Positions 44,501-54,239 of a stretch of 64,000 bases of DNA are shown piece by piece; the first letter of the stretch is position 1; every line of letters begins with the position of its first letter. The notes beneath the pieces are model-generated. The model did no database searches. It was not told where the DNA came from and saw nothing but the letters and a program-made list of their open reading frames with translations. The translations under genes and the position numbers were made by a program. Origin of the DNA: Termitomyces sp. T153 (Eukaryota > Basidiomycota > Agaricomycetes > Agaricales > Lyophyllaceae); contig JACKQL020000010.1 in the NCBI GenBank assembly GCA_018296165.2, positions 124,001 to 188,000 on the forward strand, in the 5' to 3' direction.

Positions 44501-47166
44501 AACCCAATGCTAAGTGCATGGTAGATGGCAAATGTTCCAAGAACTACCCAAAGGAATTCCAAGAGGCTACTCAGTGTAGAGACAATGGCTATCCTCAATA
44601 TGCCAGACCTGACAATGGACGCTTCTTTGAAAAGAATGGTCATCGTTATGACAATTGAGATGTTGTTCCATATAATCCTTATCTTTCAGCCAAGTACAAA
44701 TGTCACATCAATGTGGAGGTCTGTGCTTCAGTAGAAGCCATCAAGTACATTCACAAGTACATCTACAAAGGCCATGATAGGACAACTTTGGAGATTGCTG
44801 GAGAGCAGATGGACCAGAGGGATGAAATCAAGAAACACTTGGATGCCAGATACATCTCTGCACCTGAGGCTTGCTGGCACATCTTTGAATTCAACATGCA
44901 TGGAGAACATCCCCCTGTATATCGATTACCTGTGCATTTGGAGGGCCAACATGAAGTCTACTTTCAAGATAATGAGCCTTTGGAGATGGTAGCTGCCAGG
45001 CCTAATGCAAACAAGACTGCACTCACTGCTTGGTTTGAAGCCAATGCCAGATTCCCTAATAACAACACCACTTATCAGAGCTTTCCAACCAAGTTTGTCT
45101 ATGAAGCTTCCAAAAGGACCTGGAAGGAGAGGCAGAGAGGAACAGCTATTGGGAGGATGTACTTTGCTTCACCTCAACAGGGAGAAAGGTTCTACCTTAG
45201 GATGCTTCTGACAGTTGTGACCAATGCAACATCATGGGCTGATCTCAGGACAGTCAATGGCCACACTTATCCTACTTACAAGGAGGCATGCAAGGCCCTT
45301 GGTCTTCTAGAAGATGATGCAGAATGGAGGCAGTGTCTTGCTGAAGCTGCTCCAATCCAATCAGGATCAGCTCTCAGACAGCTCTTTTGCACTATCCTAT
45401 TCCACTGTGCTCCTACCACTCCAGAGGCTCTATGGGATGAATTCAAGCACTCCATTTGTGATGATCTTCAACACAGATTGGAGAATATCAGGCAGTACAG
45501 GAACAGAGTCTTTACCAATGAAGATGTCTATGACTATGGCCTTCATCTAATCAATGACAATCTGAAGAATTTTGGCAAGACTCTTCAAGACTTTCCAAAC
45601 ATGCCAGAACCCCAACAAGTTTGGAATGTGATTCCAGGCAAGTTGGACATTGTATAAAGAGTTGACATTGATACTGATTAAATGATTTCAGGAAATAGGC
45701 TTTTGCAAGAAGAAACAGATTATAATGTTGAAGAGTTGAAGAGAAGGGTGGATGAAAACAAGACCAGGTTTAATGGTGAACAACTGGGGGCCTTCAATGA
45801 AGTTATGGACTCTGTGGACAACAACTTGGGCAAGATGATATTCATTCACAGTGCAGGTGGATGTGGCAAAACATTTGTGTGCAACACTTTGGCTTCTGCT
45901 GTTTGGTCCAATGGAGATGTGGCATTATGTGTAGCATCATCTGGGATTGCTGCCTTATTGCTGGAGGGTGGTAGAACTGCACATTCAAGGTTCAAAATCC
46001 CCATTCCTGCTTTGGATACATCTATTGCCAATATCAAAAGAGGAACTCAGTTGTCTCAACTCTTACTCCAGACCAAAGTTGTCATCTGGGATGAAGTTCC
46101 AATGCAACACAAAAATGCCATTGACTCTGTGGATCAAGGGTTCAGAGACATCCTGGAGAAGGATGTTCCTTTTGGTGGAGTGACTGTGGTGTTTGGAGGA
46201 GATTTTAGGCAAACTCTCCCAGTTATCCAACGAGGACTCAGGCAGCAGATGATTGCTGCTTCACTCAAAAGAGGAAGACTTTGGGATCAGATTCAAGTCC
46301 ACTACTTGGTTCAAAACATGAGATTGGATCAGACTCCTGATAACATTGCTCATGCAGCTTGGTTATTGGATGTTGGTGCTGGAAAAAACCTTGGGCCTGG
46401 AGAAACAGTACAACTTCCAGAAACCATGATCTGTGATGACAATTCTGTCACTGGATTGATCTCTTCCACTTATCCTCATATTGATCACCATCAAGATGAT
46501 CAGTATTACTTGGACCATACCATTCTTTCTGGCAAGAACTCTGATGTAGAGGATATCAACTCTGAAGTTCTGCAGAAATGTCCAGGAGAAGAGAAAATCT
46601 TGCAGAGTGCAGACTCTATTATATCTGATGATGGGAATCCTAATGGCCTTGCATTGTATCCAATGGAATTCCTCAACTCTCTCAGAGCCAGCAGTTTGCC
46701 TTTGGCTAAATTGGCTCTGAAAATTGGTGTTCCTATCATGCTGCTCAGAAATCTGGATACAACCAAAGGACTTTGCAATGGGACAAGAATGATTGTCACT
46801 CACATCAGCACCAGAGTTCTCAGATGTAGGATCATCAGTGGGGATGCCAAGTTTGCAGGATCAATTGTTTTGATTCCAAGAATCAACATGGATGTGTCTG
46901 AAGAAGATTTGCCAATTCCATTGTGCAGGAGACAATTCCCAGTTCGATTGGCCTTTGCCATGACTATCAACAAGTCTCAGGGTCAATCAGTCAAGCATGT
47001 TGGATTGGACCTTTGATCAGGAGTTTTTTCACATGGCCAACTTTATGTTGCACTCTCTCGGTGCACATCAGGAGATTGTATCAAAGTCATCTTGGACCCA
47101 GAAAACACATCAAGAAAGACTGCAAATATGGTCTATCAGGAAATCTTGAATGGTTTACAAATGTAA
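41534..47166 (+). pseudogene. Helitron RepHel gene of H5, with introns and five in-frame stops
   Basis: Rep nicks and joins single-stranded DNA; the fused PIF1-type helicase unwinds it. Order: Pro/Gln-rich N-terminus (41534-42430), acidic repeats and Cys-His block (42464-43000), Helitron N domain (to 43798), Rep with the HMH metal motif in KRGLPHMHILIFF (near 44300) and two-tyrosine site IKYIHKYIYKG (near 44745), then helicase with Walker A GGCGKTF (near 45860), IWDE (near 46090), GGDFRQTLPVI and LYVALSR. Two introns are evident: 44408-44457 (GT-AG) and 45638-45691 (GC-AG, GCAAGT donor; exons then join as PGNRLLQEE). Stops: TAG 42431, TAG 43799, TGA 44000, TGA 44656, TGA 47014; the TGAs replace likely CGA Arg codons. 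Catalytic residues are kept. The start codon is unresolved. Confidence 0.92.
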
Positions 47167-47465
47167 GTGTGAGTTTTGTTGGATTCAAGCAAAAAATTGC
47201 TAACTTCTATGAACTTCAGCACCTAATGTCTATAGCTGGACCATGTAGTATAGATATTCTTAATGGTTTACAAATGTAAGTGTGACAGTTTAAATAATTG
47301 GTTGCTTAGTACTAACTTTTATAATTTTCAGCATCTCTAATATATACCAGTGGACATTGTAGTATTTTGTTAATAATGTAATATAGATACATGATTGGTT
47401 TATAGATGAAATCTCAGTGTATTGAATGGTAAGAGAAAAGCAACACTTGGTCAACAAAATACCAA

Positions 47466-47852
47466 GACCTAACCAAATGAAGTGAGGTTGGGTCTGGGAC
47501 TTAGCATTGAGTTAGAAATACAAAGACCTAACTGAACAAAGTGAGGTTGGGCCTGGGACTTAGCATTGAGTTTGAAATACAAGGACCTAACCGAACAAAG
47601 TGAGGTTGGGTCTGGGATGAAGCACTGAGTTTGAAATACAAGGACCTAACCAAACAAAGTGAGGTTGGGTCTGGGATGAAGCACTGAGTTAGAAATACAA
47701 AGACCTAACTGAACAAAGTGAGGTTGGGTCTGGGACTTAGCATTAAGTTTGAAATACAAGGACCTAACCAAATGAAGTGAGGTTGGGTCTGGAATAAAGC
47801 ATTGAGTAGAATATTGAGGACCCAACCTCACTTCGTTCAGTTGGGTCTGGGA
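47466..47852 (+). repeat. H5 terminal minisatellite, seven units, last one flipped
   Basis: Units begin near 47466, 47525, 47584, 47643, 47702, 47761 and 47818. In the last (47819-47845) the palindrome is inverted: CCCAACCTCACTTCGTTCAG appears where the others have CCTAACCGAACGAAGTGAGG. Confidence 0.85.
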
Positions 47853-47860
47853 TGAAGCAA

Positions 47861-47898
47861 GAGCTACAGGCCCATGCCGAAGGCATGGGGCATAGCTC
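47861..47898 (+). other. H5 3'-terminal hairpin
   Basis: GAGCTAC...ATAGCTC, same layout as in the other four copies, with G-to-A change at the first base of the closing arm. Confidence 0.82.
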
Positions 47899-47899
47899 A

Positions 47900-49604
47900 T
47901 AAGGTATCATGAGATGACTCTAGTTTGGAGATGGCCAGTGATCTGATTACCCTTTTTGGAAATATTAGTCAGCAGATAGGTAGATCTGAGTAGTCCTCAG
48001 AAAAAAGTTCAACCTGATATTATTTTTGCACCCCCCTTGGGTTTCAGTAGGAAACTTCCACTTTGATGATCCTTCTCTAGGTAAGTATTTTGACTGTCAG
48101 AGAAAATTTCCTTGAGGTTTTCTTCACTAGTACAGAGTAACTTCAGACTACTTTCATTCTATATTGAATGAGTTCATTGGTTAAGCCACATAAGTCTACT
48201 TTCTATTGGGAAATCAATGAGTTTACACGGTGAATCCTCAACCCCACTGTTACCTGGACCTTGTCAGATGACTGGATTAGGTACCCAATCTATGTTTCAG
48301 CATGTATGCAGTGAACAATCTGGAGTTGGTAGAGAAGTACCAGTTTCCTCAGACTCAACCCTTATTATTTTGTCTGGGGCTGAGTACACAATCATTCAAG
48401 AGTTTAAAGATCATGTTGATGCATTCAGACAAGGATAGAAACCAAAGCCTATGACTGTTACTGCCATTATCAATACAGCTAACAAGTCCTGACTCCCCAC
48501 TGAAATTTGACATGACACCATTAGGAGTTACCTTGTTTAACAAAATTAAAAAGAAAGCACAAGCTCAGCAGTGCAAAGCACAAAGGAGTAAAGTTGTGCC
48601 AGTTGAAAGAGAAACACTGGGAAATACTGAGGGTTGAAGACCAGGTAAATGCACTGCTTTATGAACCTGCCAATCAACACAAATTGCTTTCCCTGTGAGA
48701 GCTGGATATTCCCCATAAGCAAAGAAGCAACTACATGGATTTCCTTTGGTATTTTGGTTGACCTGAATGCTATGACCATGACTACTTAATGATGCAAAGC
48801 AAGAGCTGGTTGATGAGATGAGGAGGTTTGCTGAAACACCTAGAGGGAAATTGACATATTTCACCAAACAGGCATGGCATTGATTGGATGAGATCAGGAG
48901 GTTTGTTGAAGCATACAGAGGCAAATCAAAATATTACACCAGCTAAGCATGGCAGTGTTTTGTGGGTCAGGTGAATTGAGGACTGAACATGTTTCCCCTG
49001 CTTGTGCCTTGCTTATCTATATTTATGCTAAGATTAATGCAGTTAGTGACTTCCTCCCGATGTATATTTAGTGCAATAAGGCAATTCACTCAGACTTGTC
49101 ATGGGAAGCAGCATGTATTGAAAGCTCAAACAGGGTATGCATACTTGAATCTTTGGCATGGGATGAATCAGATGCTGACTTCATCATCAAGATTAATGCC
49201 TGACTGACTGAGATGGATTTCTAGCTGTCAGGTCCAGGCAACCCATGAGAGACTCATTAAAGGACAGTCTCTTGCTCTCAGTGCCTATATTGGTATGAGA
49301 ACCTATCCTTCTTATGGATCAGCCCTCAACAGTTGCTGAAACTTTGTCATTTACATGACATGGAAATCAGGCCAACATCAGACTCTTTGTCATTCTATAT
49401 TGTTTATATCTGTCACCATATCTGACCAAGATCAGTGAAATCCTACCTTGCCAATATATGCAACTAACTGGAAGTCTATTTCTCTGATGTCTGTGAGGTG
49501 AGGAATTCTACCTTAGTAAATAACAAGCTCTTTGGCTGCATGAAGTTGAATTTTGGCAACATTAGATGCAAGCTCCCATAAAATGCTTCAATATTGTGAT
49601 ATCA
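47900..49604 (+). pseudogene. Degraded hypothetical gene sequence
   Basis: CpG-poor sequence reading on plus as short open blocks separated by stops: SSDSTLIILSGAEYTIIQEF (near 48350-48400), RGKLTYFTKQAWH and RGKSKYYT, a near repeat (48841-48940), and YLNLWHGMNQMLTSSSRLMP (near 49150-49200). The blocks are protein-like, but I cannot assign a family. Likely a dead repeated gene or transposon part. Borders are approximate. Confidence 0.25.
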
Positions 49605-49804
49605 ACATCCTCCTTGAAGGCGCGCTTACCAATAGGGATTGTCGATTTCCCGCTGAATCTTTCATCTTAGAACGATCATTGACTTCTTTGACTTTGATGG
49701 TTATTGTACCACCTTGTCGTTATTGATGTATTGGAGAGTCGATTTCTAACCTATTAGATAGATCTGCTACAGCACCTTTGGTGATTCTATTTTCCTATGC
49801 TGTC

Positions 49805-51697
49805 TCAATCCACGATGGGCCTTTTGGGTAGTAGGAAGGTCAAACGAAGACCGATCACACTTATCCCAAGCAGGATTAGGAAGACCATGTTACCGCCAGC
49901 AAGATGTCTCTTGAGAGATATGGAGAATAGTGAGGATGCCACAGTGGGCGCAATGGCTCGTGTGATGCAACCCACAGCGTGCGCCATCCCGTTGATAGCT
50001 CCAAGAGAGGCCCGATTTGAAATACCTTGGAGATATAATACGTATATTGATGCTGCACCACCATTGATCATCGATATTGTTCAGTAGAGTAGTCGGGTGA
50101 CTTACCATACGAGGCACTGGTGATTAGGGCAAAAGTTAGCTGAATGATCATGACCGCCCAAACTAGGGCATCTGCGCCACCGGCTCTTCGCACAAGGTAA
50201 CTCAGAATGGGGTACAGAGCAAGCGTAGAGGCAAAGCTCAAATGAGTCAAGATCTGTATTTTGCGCGCGCCGAACTTTTGAAGGAGCATTGGGACGCAGG
50301 TCAGCGTGAAAAAGATGTTGACAACTCCCCAAGTGCCCATGATTAGGCCAATGCGCTTTGGGTCGAAGCCAAGGCCGCCCAAAGAGATCGAGGTAGAATA
50401 GATAAGCGGTTGGAGGACTTGGAGACTCATCTCGCTGAATGACATGAACCCGTGAATGAGGAGAGTCAGCTGTACTGGGGGAGTGAGGAGGGACAGGAGT
50501 GGTGGTGGAACGAGATCTTTGAGATCATCCTCTGGCTCCGCGGTTTCTATAGTAGAGGTGGTAGAAGTGGTGGAGTAGTAGCCCTGCTCGTTATTTCCAG
50601 ATAGCAGGCTAGTTGTGCAATCAGGCGTCGCGCGTTGCTCCTTCCCTACTATCCTTTTCTTTTTCCGGAGAACGGCTGACGGTAACGTCTGAAGAAAACA
50701 TCATTAGACGCTTTACGCAGTGAGAATGTAGAACCTGCCTCTTTGAGTCCTATGAATCCGAAAAGTGAAGAGACCAAGGCAATAAGTGCCGATACCACAC
50801 ATGGAAGGTAATATGGAAACTGATGGAAGAAGATGAACTTTTGGAACAAGTTCGGCCATCTTTTTGCAGGCTGTGAGAGCAATCCACCGATGATGGGTCT
50901 ACGAATCACATTTGTGAAAATCAGACGCCGAAAACCGCGCGAAAAAACGTACCCAAGGGCGGAACCACTAGTCCACACGATTGGCAACACAGCATAAGCG
51001 TGCGCAACATTTGTCGAATCGGTGATCTTAGTAAGGAAGGTCAGAATGTCAGAAATCCGTTCCACTACATATCAATCCATGCACCTCTGCTACAACAACT
51101 TTGGAAACCCCTGAGATCCTGATTAAATACACAAATCCAAGGCGTAGTATGATATGAACAACATACCAATATTCCCATTGAAAGTGCCTTGCATACACCT
51201 AAACACGACCAGACTCCAGTAATTCGTGGACAAGCCGAATCCCACCATCGACAACGCCAATCCTACGGGCCCGATCAACAAAATCGGCCGACGCCCAAAG
51301 TAGTCAGATGCACGCCCCCAGTACACGACCGTGAGCGCTTCTGCGGCGAAAAACATGGATTCCTGTCACCATTTCGGGTGCACGTCAATCAGAAACTTGC
51401 ATGACGCGTGAGGGTACAAGTACGACTCACGATGATGCCTGCGTAGAACCCCGTTTTACGCTCGTCGCCCTGTATAACGCCCGTGTCGCGTACAAACTTG
51501 TTGATGAATGGGTATATAACAGTCGCGGTTATCGGCTCTGAAAACTGGAGCATTGCCACTATGAATAGCTGGTATTTTGGGAGTGGGGTACGCTTTGCTG
51601 GTGTCGGCGCTGTGAGTTCATGATAATGGCGTTCATTATGATCGTTATGAGTCTCTGAGAGACCACTGTTCGTGTTCTGAGCTTGTATGACAGTCAT
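49805..51697 (-). CDS. Major facilitator superfamily transporter
   Basis: A 12-helix secondary transporter by family. Start MTVIQAQNTNSGLSETHNDH at 51697; stop at 49805-49807; several short introns. The cytosolic N-terminus is followed by TM1 (LPKYQLFIVAMLQFSEPITA), then FFAAEALTVVYWGRASDYFG and RRPILLIGPVGLALSM, which carry the MFS motif A pattern G-x3-SD-x2-GRRP between TM2 and TM3. Then FRCMQGTFNGNIG, PIIGGLLSQPAKRWP, a central loop (LLSGNNEQGYYSTTSTTSTI), and the C-terminal half (LLIHGFMSFSEMSLQVLQPL; GLGFDPKRIGLIMGTWGVVN; GAINGMAHAVGCITRAIAPT). This arrangement resembles the fungal group related to plant zinc-induced facilitator-like proteins. Substrate unknown. Normal CpG; no breaks seen. 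Confidence 0.88.
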
Positions 51698-52590
51698 GAG
51701 GGGAAAAGCAGGTAATGCTTTAGAATGTGGGCCGAAAAACCCCGAGATATATGGATGCCATACATCAACGCCGACATCGATGGATTCAAACCAGAAAAAG
51801 AATCAGGCACGTTGAGCGTGGAACATTGAATCTTGAACAGATGGATGATGGAGAAGGTTGAATAATCGATGAATGTTTGCACGCTTCCGACAGCATAGAA
51901 TTGTGCTATTCGTGTCGCTAGAGGAGTTATGGGTCCAAATTTTCCCGGATTGGCGATGATTCGAGTATCGAGGTCATATGTATAACCCGCATGGGATAGT
52001 AGAACAATGTCGGAACGACATGAAGATGGATTGGTGTTACAGAATTCCAAACTCACCAAGGCATCCCAATCAACTGGCCTCTTCGTTGTAGAGTCCATTC
52101 TCCATATATAGTATATCCATTTCTTCCTTGGCACGTATTGTCCATGCAATAGGATGTACACCATACAATCGTCCTGTAACCGTAGCAAACCCCATCGACC
52201 ATCCATAGTAAAAAATCCAGCAAAATGAGAAAAACAGAAGACCACTAGGATGTCATGGTCTTGTTTGAACAACATTGATAGCTGCGAATGTGTTACGGCC
52301 TAGGAGACAGCCTTCCTGCCACTGCGGGACTTTCTTGAGCTCGATATGGATGCCAGTATTTCCTAACAAGAACAATAGGGCCAATAGTTCATTGTCTCCA
52401 AAGGCAAGCACTACACACTCAACAAGCAGAGGTGTATCGAAACGACGAGGCCGACGCCAAAATTGGAACACCACGTGTATTGGCAAGGAATGATCGAAGC
52501 GAAGAGATGCTTAGTTATGATGACGTTAGCTGCAATGAGAACCTGAGAACTGGGGCGTTGAGAACTGTGGCGCGAAGGAGCAAAATGTTC
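51698..52590. other. Region upstream of the MFS gene with uncertain open frames
   Basis: Two minus-strand frames are open: 52253-52486 (77 codons, MPIHVVFQFWRRPRRFDTPL) and 51694-52275 (193 codons, including KRPVDWDALVSLEFCNTNPS). The longer one overlaps the transporter's start codon and neither shows a domain, so they may be chance or parts of one small spliced gene. The MFS promoter must lie here too. Confidence 0.25.
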
Positions 52591-52594
52591 TGCA

Positions 52595-52682
52595 GGGCCT
52601 GACCGGGAATTGAACCCGGGACCTCCTCGAGATGGTATCGAAAGAACCCTAACAAGGAATCATACTACTAGACCATCAGGCC
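52595..52682 (-). tRNA. tRNA-Pro(AGG): tRNA-Pro(AGG), copy 1, with intron
   Basis: 88 nt. Acceptor GGCCTGA pairs with TCAGGCC; T arm CCGGGTTCAATTCCCGG; anticodon stem CCTTG pairs with CGAGG. The loop TTAGGG-T holds anticodon AGG. A 16-nt intron lies after base 37 (TTCTTTCGATACCATC), leaving a 72-nt mature tRNA. Confidence 0.93.
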
Positions 52683-52902
52683 TATACACCAAGGTTCATG
52701 GGAAGTTTGAGGATTGATATCATACATATTTCTTCACTAGATTGGTTCTTCCGCTTGCATCAGGATAGCATCAACATTTCAGCACACTTCATCAAAAACA
52801 AACCATCATTATTTGACAGCATATGATTGAACCAGGCATATTGCAGTGGGCAGAAAAAGGACAAAAACTTGTGAAACTTAAACCTCTACAGATTTGGTCT
52901 TG

Positions 52903-52989
52903 AGGGCATGACTAGGAATTCCTGGGACCAAAATGGTTCATTTGATTGATGAAGACTCTAACAAGGAATCGTACTGCTAGACTAAGGCC
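52903..52989 (-). pseudogene. tRNA-Pro pseudogene
   Basis: Clear relic of the neighbouring genes: the 5' part (AGGCCTTAGTCTAGCAGTACGA, minus) and CCTTGTTAGAGTC are kept. The T arm reads CCAGGAATTCCTAGTCATGCC and the acceptor no longer pairs. Several substitutions hit former CpG or stem positions. Confidence 0.8.
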
Positions 52990-53307
52990 TATATCACCAC
53001 TTCCACATGCAACCTGAGGAGGGATATTGTAAGTATCTCTTCACATATTAGTATGAACTTATGGCTTGCTATCCATACGAAAAATCTAAAGCCTAAAAGC
53101 CAACTTCCTCAGAGCCTGAGCCTGAGCTGAGCATTTATCCTCATCCCATCCGTTCCCAGCCATGCATCTATCCACATACCAGCACACTTCATCAAAAACA
53201 AAAGGATCACTTGTATGTTTCCTTTCATTTATAGATCTGATGTGATTGAGTTAGGCAATTTACAGCGGCAGAAAAAGTACTTCAGCATTGCAAAATACAA
53301 GTCATAA

Positions 53308-53395
53308 GGGCCTGACCGGGAATTGAACCCGGGACCTCCTCGATATAGTGTCGAAAGAACCCTAACAAGGAATCATACTACTAGACCATCAGGCC
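53308..53395 (-). tRNA. tRNA-Pro(AGG): tRNA-Pro(AGG), copy 2, with intron
   Basis: 88 nt, same mature sequence as copy 1; intron TTCTTTCGACACTATA. It lies 713 bp from copy 1 and shares flanking sequence with it (AGCACACTTCATCAAAAACA on its left side; a GAGGAT-GATATCAT-like block on its right). Confidence 0.93.
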
Positions 53396-53751
53396 ACAGA
53401 GTTGTTATTAAACGTCGGCACTCTCGATTCGCTGCGTTTCCGGGGAACCTTGACAACAAAGTTCGTGGGGAGTCTGAGGATGAATATCATAAATCTCTTC
53501 ACCAAGCTATAAACAAGTATGGAATGAACATCACTGGCTAGTAGCTATCCATGCAAACTCCTCACAACTTGTGGCACAACTCAGCAAAAGAAAGTAGTTT
53601 AAAGCTTAAAAACCCTTCTTCAGAGTTATCCAAACCACAAACTAGACCCATCACTTGCATACAGGAATGAGTCATCTGCCGTATCAGTTAAATATAACAA
53701 ACAGGTCAGTATTGGTTGAGCTCGAAAAAACATCTGATCACATCTTGCAAT

Positions 53752-53839
53752 GGGCCTGACCGGGAATTGAACCCGGGACCTCCTCGATATGGCACCAAAG
53801 GAACCCTAACAAGGAATCATACTACTAGACCATCAGGCC
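53752..53839 (-). tRNA. tRNA-Pro(AGG): tRNA-Pro(AGG), copy 3, with intron
   Basis: 88 nt, all stems intact; intron TTCCTTTGGTGCCATA. Its flanks resemble those of copy 4 in inverted orientation. Confidence 0.93.
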
Positions 53840-54239
53840 GGTGATAGGATTAATAACCCTGGCCATCTCGACTCGCCGCCTCTCGGAGAACGGAATCTCA
53901 GAATTGCGAGGATTGAGGATGGGAAGTGAAGACTAGGTAGATTGTTTACGTGGTACGTGTAGCAGTAGTGGATACATTCTAAAAATACAAAGAGTCCGAA
54001 GCATCGATATCTATGGTCGTACGTAGGGCGTAAAGCGTGAACATGACCGTAAGGATTCGAGAGAGATTAAGTGCAGGTAAGGGGGTATACACATCTACAT
54101 AAAGATTTCATCAACACAGCGGGGTACCAGAGACCGAAAACATCGGAGAGCATAGACAGCGAGGGGAGGATAGAGACACCAGGTCCATTCGATTTCCCCC
54201 CAGAAAACATTGCGATTATAATATAGCGTCCTTGATCGA
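53840..54239. other. Spacer between tRNA copy 3 and the 457-codon gene
   Basis: No open frame or RNA is recognised. It should contain the 3' untranslated region of the minus-strand gene at 54240-55613. Confidence 0.4.

Larger units (their letters stand above)
32612..47899 (+). mobile_element. Head-to-tail array of five Helitrons
   Basis: Five rolling-circle transposons in one orientation abut with no spacer: 32612-34418, 34419-37225, 37226-39290, 39291-41036 and 41037-47899. Each starts TCTATA and ends with a 38-nt hairpin plus one base. The outer flanks are A on the left and T on the right, the insertion preference known for Helitrons. The 5' starts share about 100-190 bases (a TATTATGCGAC-like block, then GGGAAAGTGGCTGTG) and the 3' ends share a minisatellite and hairpin. 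The last base block is CTCG/CTCA/CTTG rather than the canonical CTRR. Confidence 0.88.
41037..47899 (+). mobile_element. Helitron H5, full length, Rep-helicase dead
   Basis: 6863 bp with 5' TC, leader, complete but interrupted Rep-helicase gene, seven terminal repeat units and hairpin. It appears to be the source type for H2 and H3. The right flank begins T (47900), as expected for insertion between A and T. Confidence 0.92.

Noticed and set aside
46363..46803. 146-codon minus-strand frame in the helicase region (also at 37927-38367)
   Set aside because: Antisense shadow of the helicase; it recurs only because H3 and H5 are copies.
52903..52989. Sixth functional tRNA-Pro
   Set aside because: The acceptor stem and T arm no longer pair; listed as a pseudogene.
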